Part shown: in pieces, positions 8,627 through 17,769 of the stretch
Numbering within the stretch: position 1 is the first letter of the stretch
Layout of the letters: each line of letters starts with the position of its first letter
Assembly: GCF_006715785.1 (NCBI RefSeq)
Contig: NZ_VFNX01000001.1
Location: 6,428,001 to 6,492,000, forward strand
Length of the DNA stretch: 64,000 nt
DNA from: Streptomyces puniciscabiei
GTDB lineage: Bacteria; Actinomycetota; Actinomycetes; Streptomycetales; Streptomycetaceae
Direction of reading: 5' to 3'
Program-made: the position numbers and the translations under genes
The notes under the pieces: model-generated
Told to the model about the DNA's origin: nothing
Databases searched by the model: none
The model's input: the letters and a program-made list of their open reading frames with translations, nothing else

Positions 8627-9730
8627 TCAGAGTGCCAGAGCCGCGGCGAATGCTTGAGCAGGGGTCTGCCAACTCAGTGTCTTGCGGGGTCGGTTGTTCA
8701 GCCGGTGGTCGATGACGCGAAGGTCGTCAGCGGTGTGCAGGGACAGGTTCGTGCGCTTGGGCAGGTACTGCCGGATCAAGCCGTTGGTGTTCTCATTCGT
8801 GCCTCGTTCCCAGGGACCGCCTGGGCGTGCGAAGAAGATCCCGTCGGTGAAGTAGGGCGCGAGTTCGTGATGGCGGGCCGTCTCGGAGCCCTGGTCCCAG
8901 GTGAGACTCCGACGTGCCTGTTCCGGCAGCGTGCTGAGGGTGGCGATGAGGGCGTCACGCACCTGGCCGGCCGAGTGTCCCTCGGGCAGCGGGACCAGGC
9001 GGAGATAGCGGGTGCGTCGGTCGACGAGCGTGGCGACGGCGGATTGGCTGCGTGCGCCCACGACGAGGTCGCCCTCCCAGTCGCCGAGTCGCTCACGCAG
9101 CTCGATGAACGATGGCCGGCGGTCGATCAGTACGGCTGGTGCAACGAAACGTGGCATGCGCTGGTCAGGGTGGCGGCGCTTCTTTCTCAGTGGCCGGCCG
9201 GTGCGGAGTTTCCTGGTCAGAGTCCTGCTCAAGCCGCCTTTGGCCCCTTGGTAGAGGGCTCGGTAGATGGTCTCGTGGCAGAGGTGCCGCTCGGGATGGT
9301 CGGGCCAGCGGGTCCTGAGATGGGCGGCGATCTGCTCCGGGCTCCACTCCATATCGAGCTTGGACTGCACCTCGGCTTTGAACTCGGGATCCGTGGACAG
9401 CTTGGAGCGTCTGGGGCGTCCGGCCCGTTCGCGGCCGCGGTGGTGGGCCAGGTCGGCGTCGTATCTGCCGTAGTCGTGCGGACGGCTGTTGCGCCGCAGC
9501 TCCCTGCTGACTGTCGACGGTGCCCGTCCGAGCAGGCCGGCTATCTCCCGGATTCCTAGGCCGCGGCCACGCAACGAGGCGATCCTCCGCCGCTCCAGCA
9601 GCGACAAGTACCGACCCGAGCGCGAGGCTTCCGGGAGATAGTCCGGTTGCAGGCCACCGTTCTCAGCCCGCCACCGGTAGCCAGTCTTGCGCCCGATGCC
9701 GAGTTGCCTGCACGCCTCGACGCTGCCCAC
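8627..9730 (-). CDS. IS30-family transposase
   Basis: About 367 residues from GTG 9730; family-like sequence (RRRLELEAEYWRLLAAG) continues in frame upstream to about 9797, so the true start is probably a little earlier. HTH part: SLLERRRIASLRGRGLGIRE and GRAPSTVSRELRRNS. The DDE catalytic domain is complete: first Asp in GDWEGDLVVG, second in SLTWDQGSE, and Glu in ERGTNENTNGLIRQYLP, typical of IS30. The open frame is undamaged, so the enzyme may be active. Element ends were not settled: AACGTTTCAGG near 8616 and, inverted, AACATTCCGGGG near 9817 are only weakly alike. It sits just beyond the 3' end of the Nramp pseudogene. Confidence 0.88.
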   Translation of the reverse strand: MGSVEACRQLGIGRKTGYRWRAENGGLQPDYLPEASRSGRYLSLLERRRIASLRGRGLGIREIAGLLGRAPSTVSRELRRNSRPHDYGRYDADLAHHRGRERAGRPRRSKLSTDPEFKAEVQSKLDMEWSPEQIAAHLRTRWPDHPERHLCHETIYRALYQGAKGGLSRTLTRKLRTGRPLRKKRRHPDQRMPRFVAPAVLIDRRPSFIELRERLGDWEGDLVVGARSQSAVATLVDRRTRYLRLVPLPEGHSAGQVRDALIATLSTLPEQARRSLTWDQGSETARHHELAPYFTDGIFFARPGGPWERGTNENTNGLIRQYLPKRTNLSLHTADDLRVIDHRLNNRPRKTLSWQTPAQAFAAALAL

Positions 9731-9892
9731 CCCGGCCGCCAGAAGGCGCCAGTACTCGGCCTCGAGCTCCAGTCTGCGCCTGGTCAGCCCCCGAGTGGCC
9801 CCTGTGCGGCGGCCCCGGAATGTTTTCCCGGCCGATCCGTAGCCGCAATCTGGGTCCGGTCGGCCGGACTTGGCGGGTTCCTCGGGGTGGGA

Positions 9893-11182
9893 TCAGCCGA
9901 GACCGAACCAGCCGAGGACGGTCTGGACGAGCAGGATGGTGGATATGCCTGCGACGCCGACGACCACGATGGTGGCGCCGATCCGGTAGCGAGGGCCGTT
10001 GGCCGCCGCACCGAGCACGGAACGGCGGTTGGTGAGGACCAGCAGGTAGACCGGCACGATGGGGCTGATCAGGCCCTGCAGGACCTGGGTGCCGATCAGG
10101 AGCTGGATGACGTTCACCGGGGTCATCGCCACCGCGGCGCCGAGCACGATCTGGGCGGTGAACAGGCCCAGGAACAGTGGGGCGTCGCGGAAGCTGCGGG
10201 AGACGGAGCGTTCCACTCCGGCAGCCTCGCCGACCGCGTAACTGGCCGACAGCGGTACGACTGCGCCGGCCAGGGCGCTGGCGCCGATCAGACCCACGGC
10301 GAAGAGGATTTCGGCGTTCTGGCCGGCGACCGGTTTGAGGGCTTCGGCGGCCTGGGCGGCGGAGTCCAGCGGACCGGTGTCGCCAATGGCGGCGACGGTG
10401 GCGATGATGATCGTCAGGCTGATGATGCAGGCGAACACCGCCCCGATCACGGCGTCCAGCTTGATCAGCCGGTAGTCCTCGGGCTTCGCGCCGCGGTCTA
10501 CGACACCTGCGGCGGCGTAGAACTGCATGTACGGGCTGACGGTCGTGCCGATCAGGGCGACCGCGAGCAGGATGAAGCCCTTGTTGGGTTCCATGTGCGG
10601 GATCACCAGGTGCTTGCCGACCTCGCCTCAGTGCGGGTGGCCGAGGATCATCGCGATCGGGTAGGCGAAGAACGCCGGCGACATGATGAGGAAGATGCGT
10701 TCGGCCCATCGGTAGGAGCCGAACAGTACTAGCGACCACAGCAGGATCGCCGCTGGCGGGATCACTGCCCACTTGGGCACACCGAGCAGTTCGAAGGCGG
10801 CGCCGATGCCCGCGAACTCGCTGACGACCAGGCCCGTGTTGGCCAGCAGCAGGCAGAACACCGCCAGGCCGGTCAGGCGCAGGCTGAACTGCTCGCGGAT
10901 CAGTGCGCCCAGGCCCTTGCCGGTGTGGGCACCGAGCCGGACGGCCATCTCCTGGACCATGACCAGGGCGATGGCGAGCAGCACCATGAAGAACAGCGTG
11001 CCGTAGGTGTATTGAGACCCGGCGGAGGCGTAGGTGGCGATGCCGGCGGCGTCGTTGCCGGCGTTCGCGGCGACCAGGCCCGGACCGGCGATCGCGGCGA
11101 CCACGGCGAGACGGCCCAGGCCCCGCCGCCGCGTGGCGGGTGCGGCGGGTGCGGCCGTTGTAGTGTCCAGATCGCGGGTCAC
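9893..11182 (-). pseudogene. Nramp-type divalent metal transporter interrupted by UGA
   Basis: GTG 11182 starts a ~430-codon frame of the Nramp/MntH family: IAGPGLVAANAGNDAAGIAT carries the first-helix metal-binding D-x-x-x-x-A pattern, and later VALIGTTVSPYMQFYAA matches the conserved transport signature. The family imports Mn(II)/Fe(II) with protons. At 10628-10630 a TGA interrupts the frame after ILGHPH; reading continues in the same frame (GEVGKHLVIPHM) where homologues usually have Trp, so one TGG-to-TGA change explains the damage. The frame is otherwise open to TGA 9893-9895. The start overlaps the CBS reading frame by 4 bp (GTGA), a coupled operon. Confidence 0.85.
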
Positions 11183-11453
11183 CGCAGGAACCTCCGGAAG
11201 TGCAGGCGCCCGCGCTCGGGCAGCAGGTAGTCGAGCAGGCCGTCGGCGAGGATCCGGCCGACGGGCCGGTCGGAGTCGTCCACCACCAGAAGTGAGGTGG
11301 CGCGGGAGTCGACCAGCTGGTCGGCGGCCTCGCCGAGGGCGGTGTCGGGGCGGACGGTGACCGGAGGGCCGAACTGGGACCGCCAGGTGACCAGGTCGGC
11401 CATCGGGGTGGTGTCCTCGGCGACGGCCAGGTCGAACAGCGCGCCTGCGGGGG
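11179..11453 (-). pseudogene. CBS-domain protein, 5'-truncated (partner of the Nramp gene)
   Basis: The remaining ~90 codons encode a CBS domain: VTVRPDTALGEAADQLVDSR, then ATSLLVVDDSDRPVGRILAD and LLDYLLPERG. Proteins with an MgtE-N-like part and CBS domains commonly precede Nramp genes in actinobacteria and are thought to regulate metal transport. The upstream part is missing: around 11455 homology ends, and opposite-strand P-type ATPase sequence begins within a few bases. A stop (11479-11481) lies shortly upstream in the frame. ATG 11403 is an internal Met, not a convincing start. Confidence 0.65.
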
Positions 11454-11460
11454 CTGAACG

Positions 11461-12255
11461 GGGTGCGATGGGCCGAGGTCAACGCGGTCACCGGCCAGGT
11501 CCTGCTCTCGTTCGACGAACGCAGGGTCGGCCTCGACCGGCTCCTGGACATGGTCAGGGCCGTGGAAGAAGCCCAAGGGGTGCAGGACGAGGAGTTCGCC
11601 TGGGCCCAGCCGTCACTCCGGGCGACGACGCTCCCGTTGCGGCCGTGGCGGCCGAGTTGCTGGTCGACTGCGCGGCGGTCGCCGCCGGGGTCGTCCAGCG
11701 GGTCTTGCGGCTGCTGCCACGCGCGGTGCCCGCGGCGGTCGCCGCGCTGGAGCTCGAGCGGGAGCTGCGCCGACCGCTGATGCGGCGTGTCGGCCCCGTA
11801 CAGACCGATCTGCTGCTGTCGCTGGCCGGTGCCACCGTCAACGGGCTCTGCGCCGGCATCGGCATGCCCGCCGTCGACGCGGCGCACCGGCTGCTGCTGC
11901 TCGGCGAGGTCCGCGCCCGGCGGCGGGTGTGGGAGCGGCGCGAGAGGGACCTGTGCTCGGGCCCGGAGTGCGTACCGCGCACACGGCCGGCGCGGCACCT
12001 GCGCGCCAGGACCCGGCCACCCGGGCCCGTGGAGCAATGGGAGAGACGGCTGGCGCCATCCGCCCCGCTCACCGCCGTCGCGGTCCTCGCGCTCAGGGGC
12101 AGTCCCAGGCGGGCGGCGGACGCGCTGCTCGCCACCGTACCCAGGGCCGCCCGCTACGGCCGGGAGGCGTTCGCCGCCATGGTCGGACGCGAACTGGCCC
12201 GGCACGCGTCGTACCGCTCGACCCGTCGGCGCGCTGCCTGCTGCCTGCGGCGCGG
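11461..12255 (+). pseudogene. P-type metal ATPase, N-terminal fragment with frameshifts
   Basis: It reads VRWAEVNAVTGQVLLSFDE (HMA-like metal-binding repeat), then, after a frame change near 11612, PVAAVAAELLVDCAAVAAGV and VQTDLLLSLAGATVNGLCAG, and, after another change near 12225, VVPLDPSA. This is the N-terminal regulatory part of a long actinobacterial CtpI-like P-type ATPase. The phosphorylation (DKTGT) and ATP-binding domains are absent. The 5' end is cut where the CBS fragment begins, so a deletion has joined two divergent metal-transport genes. Substrate metal unknown. Confidence 0.6.
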
Positions 12256-12978
12256 GTAACACGCTGCACGCCACGCAGCGGGTCATCGCCGAGTTGGAAT
12301 TTTGTGACCCACCTCAGGGGATGACAGGCAGTCACTCGTTGTGGGTGAGCGGGGGCTCGAGTGGAGATCACCCACGGCATCCGGTACGTGATCCAGGTCC
12401 ATGTCCGTGACGGGTGACCCACTTGGGTTCGGCCACAGGCAGGCTCGGCTGCTGGTTCCGGAGGTTGACGTCGACGATGTTCCGGAAGCCGGGGGCTACA
12501 GCCGCCGCCACGGACAGAGGTGTTGAGGGTGCGAAGCGTGTGCGTCGTCTGCTATGACCCTGCGGGTCCGAGGACATCGCGAGGCGGCGCCTTTGTGCAG
12601 GGGCTGTGCGGTTCACCTGATGGGTGACGTCTCTGCGCTACGTGTCCGGGGGACGAATAAATGGTCATCGTGGCGCTGTAGCTGGTTTTTTCCGGCCTGG
12701 CCGTCCCCGGTGGGACCGGGCGGATCCCCACCGCCGTCGCTGCCGGGGACGGGTGGCTCGCACCGAACCGTGCATTGTTCGATGCCCTGCCTCTGGCGAT
12801 TGACTTGCCGCTTCCAGGTAGCCCGCTGTTTGGTCCGTGACTGGTCCGGGAGGGCGGCTCAGGAAGTCGGCGCCAGCGTTATGAATCGGGCAATTGCGAC
12901 AAATGGGCCGCGCGTGATGAGGTTGAGGTAAATGGGCTCTGGTGGGGAATTCCCAGCTCAGCGCCCACTTCAAGCACC
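12256..12978. other. Gene-free, degenerate stretch
   Basis: No supported coding region. A GTGACCCAC motif occurs twice in direct orientation, at 12303-12311 and 12413-12421, and several short inverted repeats (GTCACTC/GGGTGAG type) lie between. This may be debris of a small mobile element, but no transposase sequence was recognised. Confidence 0.35.
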
Positions 12979-13040
12979 CTAGAAGAATCCAAGTTTCTTG
13001 GGCGAGTAGCTACAAAAGATGTTCTTCGTCTGCTGGTGGT
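12979..13040 (-). pseudogene. Duplicate of the aldehyde dehydrogenase 3' end (possible attachment-site copy)
   Basis: On the complement this encodes QQTKNIFCSYSPKKLGFF and a stop, the last 18 residues of the aldehyde dehydrogenase at 31027-32550 ([18 protein letters not shown]). At DNA level 49 of 62 bases match 31027-31088, including 19 identical in a row (13019-13037). Similarity stops abruptly on the 5' side of the gene and fades about 15 bp past the stop. Both copies point the same way. Either it is the stub of a lost paralogue or the duplicated end left by site-specific integration (see findings). Confidence 0.7.
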
Positions 13041-13149
13041 ACACGCCTGATCTCGCTTCTGACCTGCGACAAAGAGTGGAAACGTCGAGTGCCGGGCTGA
13101 GTCGGTCCGCACCTGGTCCGGATCTTGATGTCCACGCGCCGGCAGAGAG

Positions 13150-13530
13150 GCATCCTTCCTGTGTCGTCGCGTCGCCGGTAGAGGGGGCGCGGTACGTGAA
13201 GGACGGGCCGGGGCGTGCCGGGCGGTCCGCTCCCGGAGGGCGGCTGGCACCCAGGACGAGCTGGCTCGCCTGTTCGGCGCGTACGAAGCCGAGGATCGCC
13301 CCAGCCACTTCCGCGCCCGCGAGTTGGCGTACCGGCCGCGCAGTTCCGCGAGCAGGCGGCGCTGCCCGTCGAGCCAGGGCGGGTCGGGTTCCTTCAGGCT
13401 GGTGGGGTTGCGGACGTGGACGCCGATGAGCCGGGCGCCGATCGCCGCGGCCAGCGGCGCGGTGCAGCACGCGGTCGCTCTCCAGTTCTCCGGCCAGGGC
13501 CCCACCGTCACCCGGTGGATCAGGGCAAGG
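13150..13530 (-). pseudogene. KdpD-like sensor kinase remnant (universal-stress domain)
   Basis: In two frames the complement reads GARLIGVHVRNP, LDGQRRLLAELRGRYA and AGAILGFVRAEQASQLVLGA. This matches the universal-stress-protein-like domain of KdpD, the potassium/turgor histidine kinase (family pattern LIGVHV...LLEELGGRY...FARAEnATQLVLG). There is at least one frameshift, no P-loop KdpD domain, no membrane segments and no kinase core. It lies just inside the segment bracketed by the aldehyde dehydrogenase copies. Confidence 0.6.
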
Positions 13531-13599
13531 GACGGCTCATCTGAGACTCTGCAGCCCGTCCGGGACACACGTCGGAGATCAACGCCTGCCGTCACGACA

Positions 13600-13892
13600 A
13601 ACCCACCGCCCACTTGCGCCCGGCCTCGGCGCCATCGCCGACCTGGGGTTCGTCGGCCTCGACGACAGCGGCCCGGACGCCGACCCGGCGGAGATCACCG
13701 GCTACAAGTCCGCCCGCTCACCCGCGGTCGGATTCCAACACCGCGCTTGCCGCGGTCGGGGCGCCGGTCGAGCAGGGCTTCGCGTACCCGAAGAACTGGC
13801 GCGCGCTCGGCATGGTCCGCACCGACCCGAAGCGGGCAACCGCGCTGGTGAGGGTCCTGCTCGTCCTGACGAAGCGCGAAGGTTCCCGCTGA
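13600..13892 (+). pseudogene. IS5-type transposase, C-terminal remnant
   Basis: One frame gives LGAIADLGFVGLDD and AEITGYKSAR; after a frame change near 13735 another gives SNTALAAVGAPVEQGFAY, then KNWRALGMVRTDPKRATALV and VLLVLTKRE, ending at TGA 13890-13892. This is the end of the DDE transposase type common in Streptomyces, whose usual form is ALAAVRAPVEHGFAHLKNWR. Most of the catalytic domain is missing. Confidence 0.65.
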
Positions 13893-14378
13893 TCCCTGAT
13901 CTACACCGAAGTCGTCCGCCCGAGACCAGCCCGAGCACACAGGAACCCGTGCACACCAGACCCGTGAACTGCGACTTCACGATGCACACGCCTCATTCGG
14001 AGAACGAAGTCCCCGCTTCACGCGTAGGAGGACCGAGCAGTCCGACTCGGCCCCACCGGTGTACAGGTGGGCCGCCGTCACGGCAGGTGCCCGCCCCGCG
14101 GCACGCCGGCAAGCCCTTGTCGGTGGTGAAGAGGATGGCAAGGCCGCCACCACCGTGTTGCTGACGATCAGCGAGGCTGAGTGTGAACTCCTGGCTCCGG
14201 ACGGTCAGGGGGCGGCGACGCGTTCGCAGCCCGGTCATCACCCTTCCCGTCCGCCTGGCTGCGTTCCTGGCGCAGGACGTCGAGGACGACGGAGCCATCG
14301 ACGGTCTCGCGGATGATCAGTTGTTCGGCCGGGCGGGTGGGACGGTGCCGGGAGGCAGGTCGGCGCCCGGCGATATGA
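13893..14378. other. Intergenic stretch with no recognised gene
   Basis: Several frames are open on both strands, but none shows conserved motifs or a convincing ribosome-binding site. It lies between a transposase remnant and a small hypothetical gene and is probably decayed sequence. Confidence 0.35.
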
Positions 14379-14771
14379 CTACGGGCTGCCGGTGACTTCC
14401 TTGGAGACCGCGGTGTGGACATCGTGGATGAGGTCCTGCTGTGCTTCGGTGAGGCCGCGCAGAAGTGGTTCCCCATTGTCGGGAGCCGACCAGCTGCCGC
14501 AGATGGCCAGGTTGCCGAATATGTACTCCTCCGGGCCGCCCAGGGCAGCCACGAGTGAGGTGGCGACATGGTTCGGCCGATACGTGCCGGCCAGGCGGGA
14601 GACGTCGCTGACGTGGCCGTGGAGGCCGTTGCCGCCCCACGCGGAGCGCTGAATGGTGAAGGCAGCCGGGGCCCCATGCTGCGGGTCCGCGTCCCTCAGC
14701 ATCTGGTCCGGGACGCCGTCGCGGAACTCTAGCCGGCCGTCGGGACGGATCAGTGCGTAGAGACCAGTCAT
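14379..14771 (-). CDS. Hypothetical protein (130 aa)
   Basis: Begins MTGLYALIRPDGRLEFRDGV. It is soluble, with no signal peptide or membrane helix and a mixed composition like a real protein, including a Trp-containing centre SAWGGNGLHGHVSD and a C-terminal helix GLTEAQQDLIHDVHTAVSKE. No family is recognised. It follows the Hsp20 gene on the same strand with a 4-bp gap, so the two are probably co-transcribed and a stress-related role is possible. Confidence 0.6.
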   Translation of the reverse strand: MTGLYALIRPDGRLEFRDGVPDQMLRDADPQHGAPAAFTIQRSAWGGNGLHGHVSDVSRLAGTYRPNHVATSLVAALGGPEEYIFGNLAICGSWSAPDNGEPLLRGLTEAQQDLIHDVHTAVSKEVTGSP

Positions 14772-14775
14772 GCCG

Positions 14776-15312
14776 TCACCCGGATGCGGCGGTGGGGCCG
14801 GGCGGGCGGCCCCACCACAACGCTGCCTTCAGGGCTGGGCGATCTCGACGTGGTGCGGCTCGGCGGCCTGGGCCTTGGGGGAGGACGGTGACGGTCAGCA
14901 TCCCGTCGGCCAGCGTCGCGGTGATCTCTTCGGCCTTGACGTCTGCAGGCAGCAGCGTCCGGTACTCGAAACGCCCGGTGCGCCGGGTACTGCGGCGCAG
15001 GACGCCTTCACGCTCGCGCTCCTTGTACTCCCCGGTGATGCACAGTTCCCCCTCGCCGACCTCGACGTCGATGTCCTCTCGTTTGATCCCGGGCAACCTC
15101 GCCTCGACCACATAAGCGTCGTCCGCCTCGTGCAGGTCGGCCATGGGAGACCACCCACGTACGCAGGGAGCAGCGCCAGCGGCCTGCTCCAGGAACCGGT
15201 TCATCCGCTCGCAGAGATCATCGAACTCGGCGGCGATCGGCGCGCCCCAGCCCAGAGAGGGGAAAGCTCGTTCCATGAAGCGGCCGGGCCGGTGGTGTGT
15301 GGGCAGGGGCAT
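14776..15312 (-). CDS. Hsp20/alpha-crystallin small heat-shock protein with frameshifted C-terminus
   Basis: ATP-independent holdase chaperone. Residues about 60-150 form the alpha-crystallin domain: YVVEARLPGIKREDIDVEVG, ELCITGEYKERE, EYRTLLPADVKAEEITATLA, DGMLTVTV. The chain should then end in a short tail; in another frame the DNA encodes PKAQAAEPHHVEIAQP and a stop at 14829-14831, the usual ending. In the given sequence a run of five C (five G at 14877-14881 on the plus strand) shifts the frame, replacing the tail by about 35 Pro/Arg-rich residues. One extra base explains it, so it may be a real mutation, a phase-variable tract or a sequencing error. The core domain is intact. Confidence 0.85.
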   Translation of the reverse strand: MPLPTHHRPGRFMERAFPSLGWGAPIAAEFDDLCERMNRFLEQAAGAAPCVRGWSPMADLHEADDAYVVEARLPGIKREDIDVEVGEGELCITGEYKEREREGVLRRSTRRTGRFEYRTLLPADVKAEEITATLADGMLTVTVLPQGPGRRAAPRRDRPALKAALWWGRPPGPTAASG

Positions 15313-16032
15313 CGCGGTTCATCTCCGCCAAACGACGGCATTCGGTTCACTCCCATGGTGCGGGTATCCGCCACGGCCCGCGAACCTGGCCGCTGGCGAC
15401 GGGCTCCGGTCCCCCGGCCGCGGTCTCATCTGATCTGCTCAGCAGTGCCTGTAATCCCTTCGGGCGGATCCACTCCACCGCCTTCGCGCCTGACCGGTGG
15501 TGTGCTCGTTGTTACCGGCAGGATGGCGGGCATGGGCCACTGGGTGTAGATCCGTCCGCTTCTTGCAGCCGATGTCGTCGACGGCGGCGCCCAGCGATCC
15601 TGACCACCGGAGTGCGCTGCGGCCGCCTGGCCGATGGCTTGCCCGCCGCGGAGCCTGTCGCTCGACTCCTCCCAGTTGCGCGAGGCGGGCCCGCGGCCTC
15701 CGCCTATGGGCTCCGTCCTCTGGATCGTGGTCGGACTGGCCGGTGTGGCTGAACAGGCGATCACCGGTCGGCTGTGCCACGACCAGGGACGGGCGGACGA
15801 CGCGGCCGCGGATTTCGCTCTGGACGGGATTGGCCCCTGTGCCGCGGTGGAGTGATCTTCCTGGATGGGTAAGGCACAGGTAGTGGGCATGAATGAGCTG
15901 GATGTGCCGTACTGGCCTGCTTGCCTGGATCGCCGGGGTTTGTTTGCCGACGGGTACCGCGGCTGTTCCGTTTCGGGGTCCGATGGTGAGCGGCCGGCCT
16001 TCCACGCCTGCACCGGTCTGAAGAGGCGCGCA
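15313..16032. other. Intergenic region, at most a short doubtful ORF
   Basis: 720 bp between the Hsp20 start and NfeD. The only frame with some protein-like character is 15634-15855 (+), whose part MGSVLWIVVGLAGVAEQAIT has one hydrophobic segment followed by a charged tail. It has no clear ribosome-binding site and no recognised family, so it is not annotated as a gene. Promoters for Hsp20 (leftward) and nfeD (rightward) must lie here; no HAIR or CIRCE repeat was noticed. Confidence 0.35.
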
Positions 16033-16464
16033 ATGGATCCATGGCTGATGTGGTTGATCATTGCAGCCGTTCTGGCTGTGGCGGAGATCTTCACACTGAC
16101 TGCCGCGCTCGGCATGCTGAGTGCGGCCGCGCTGGTCACGGCGGGTTCTGCTGCAGTCGGTCTGCCGCTGCCCTTCCAGTTCCTGGTGTTCACCGTCGTT
16201 GCCGTGGTCACCGTGCTGTTTTTGCGGCCCGTCGCGCTGCACCGTCTGCGGCAGCCCCAAGCGGCACGGTTCGGTGTCGACGCCCTGGTCGGCAAGTCTG
16301 CCTATGTCGTCGCGGAGGTGACGGGACGGGGCGGCAGGGTCCGTATCGACGGCGACGAGTGGACGGCCCGCGCCTACGACGAGACGCTGGTGATCCCTGT
16401 CGGAAAGACCGTCGATGTCATGGAGATCAGCGGCGCAACCGCGATTGTCTACCCACGGGACTGA
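16033..16464 (+). CDS. NfeD family membrane protein
   Basis: 143 residues from ATG 16033 behind GAAGAGG. An N-terminal membrane region (about 3-65: LMWLIIAAVLAVAEIFTLTA, then FLVFTVVAVVTVLFL) precedes a small C-terminal OB-fold (GRGGRVRIDGDEWTARAYDE, IPVGKTVDVMEISGATAIV). This is the short NfeD1b form. NfeD proteins pair with SPFH/stomatin proteins in membrane microdomains; the adjoining gene is such a partner, with 4 bp between stop and start, so this is a canonical two-gene operon. Confidence 0.9.
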   Translation: MDPWLMWLIIAAVLAVAEIFTLTAALGMLSAAALVTAGSAAVGLPLPFQFLVFTVVAVVTVLFLRPVALHRLRQPQAARFGVDALVGKSAYVVAEVTGRGGRVRIDGDEWTARAYDETLVIPVGKTVDVMEISGATAIVYPRD

Positions 16465-16468
16465 AAGC

Positions 16469-17506
16469 ATGGAAACCTCGGCGTTCTTGTTTGCCGGCCT
16501 GATCATCGCTCTGTTCGTGGTCTTCACGGTGGTGCGGGCGGTCCGGATCGTGCCCCAAGCGCGTGCACGTACCGTCGAGCGACTGGGCCGCTATCTCCGG
16601 ACCCTGAATCCCGGCCTCAACTTCGTCATCCCGTACATCGACCGTGTTCGCCCGCTGATCGACCTGCGGGAACAGGTTGTCTCCTTCAAGCCGCAGCCGG
16701 TCATCACCGAGGACAATCTGGTCGTGGAGATCGACACTGTTCTTTATTTCCAGGTGACCGATCCGCGTGCGGCTTTCTACGAGATCGCGAATTTTCTTCA
16801 GGCGGTCGAGCAGCTCACCGTCACCACGCTGCGCAACGTCGTGGGGTCCATGGACCTGGAAAAGACGCTCACCTCACGGGACACCATCAACAGCCAGCTG
16901 CGCGGCGTGTTGGACGAGGCCACCGGCAAGTGGGGGTTGAGGGTCAATCGGGTGGAGATCAAGGCCATCGACCCTCCGCAGACCATCAAGGACGCGATGC
17001 AGAAGCAGATGCGAGCCGAGCGGGACAAACGCGCCGCGATTCTCGGGGCCGAGGGGCAACGTCAGTCACAGATCCTCACGGCCGAGGGCGACAAGCAGGC
17101 CGCCGTTCTGCGGGCGGAGGGCAACCGTACCGCTGCGATCCTCCAGGCCGAGGGCCAGTCCCGGGCCATCGACGAGGTGTTCCAGGCCGTACATCGCAAC
17201 GACCCGGACCCCAAACTGCTCGCCTACCAGTACCTCCAGACGCTGCCCCAACTCGCGCAAGGCTCGGGCAACAACTTCTGGGTCATCCCCAGCGAGATCA
17301 CCTCCGCACTCCACGGTGTGTCCCGCGCCTTCAGCGAGGTGCTGCCCCAGTCTCCGGCCACTCGCGAGAAACCCACGGACGGCATGGCCGCCCAGGCCGC
17401 CGACGACACGGCGCAGGCGGCGGAGGCCGCTGCCGAGGCCCTCGCCGACGCCGCCAGGGCCGATCGTGGCACCCTCGACCCCGGCCTCTCCCAGCCGCCA
17501 CGCTGA
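16469..17506 (+). CDS. SPFH/band 7 (stomatin-like) protein
   Basis: 345 residues from ATG 16469. One N-terminal membrane anchor (FLFAGLIIALFVVFTVVRAV), then the SPFH domain: VPQARARTVERLGRYLRTLN, NFVIPYIDRVRPLIDLREQV, LYFQVTDPRAAFYEIANF, LRNVVGSMDLEKTLTSRDTI. A long coiled-coil stretch follows (AEGQRQSQILTAEGDKQA) and an Ala-rich tail. Such proteins oligomerise at the membrane face and scaffold quality-control proteases. It is paired with NfeD directly upstream. The C-terminal ~50 residues (AADDTAQAAEAAAEALADAA) are low-complexity. Confidence 0.92.
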   Translation: METSAFLFAGLIIALFVVFTVVRAVRIVPQARARTVERLGRYLRTLNPGLNFVIPYIDRVRPLIDLREQVVSFKPQPVITEDNLVVEIDTVLYFQVTDPRAAFYEIANFLQAVEQLTVTTLRNVVGSMDLEKTLTSRDTINSQLRGVLDEATGKWGLRVNRVEIKAIDPPQTIKDAMQKQMRAERDKRAAILGAEGQRQSQILTAEGDKQAAVLRAEGNRTAAILQAEGQSRAIDEVFQAVHRNDPDPKLLAYQYLQTLPQLAQGSGNNFWVIPSEITSALHGVSRAFSEVLPQSPATREKPTDGMAAQAADDTAQAAEAAAEALADAARADRGTLDPGLSQPPR

Positions 17507-17769
17507 CAGCCGGGCACGCCGGCTGGATTTCGCCGGTTCCTGTACGCCACTTCCCAGGACGCAACCCGAGGGGTTGATGCGGGCATGACATTTGGTGAGC
17601 CGGATTGCTCCTGGTCGGTCGACGATGCGTCTACCAGGACCTGCCTGCGCTCAACCCGGTGGAAACAACCCCGGCGGCGGGCGATCGGGGCCTCCGCGCG
17701 ATCCTGCAGGCCGCCCACCCCGGCATGTCGTAGCCGCTCGAGAAGCTCTGATCGACCACACTGCGCCGC

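Noticed and set aside
8600..9840. Defined terminal inverted repeats for the IS30 element
   Set aside because: The best pair found by eye matches at only about 9 of 14 positions, so no boundaries are claimed.
934..10630. Selenocysteine at the internal UGA codons
   Set aside because: The expected residue is Trp, not Cys, no SECIS-like hairpin stands out, and the amidohydrolase has other frameshifts, so nonsense mutation is simpler.
12256..12978. Possible cryptic mobile element based on GTGACCCAC repeats
   Set aside because: Only two short repeats and no transposase or clear ends; left as an unexplained spacer.
15426..16527. Long minus-strand frames over the NfeD gene
   Set aside because: Antisense shadows of NfeD; the composition is not protein-like and there are no motifs.
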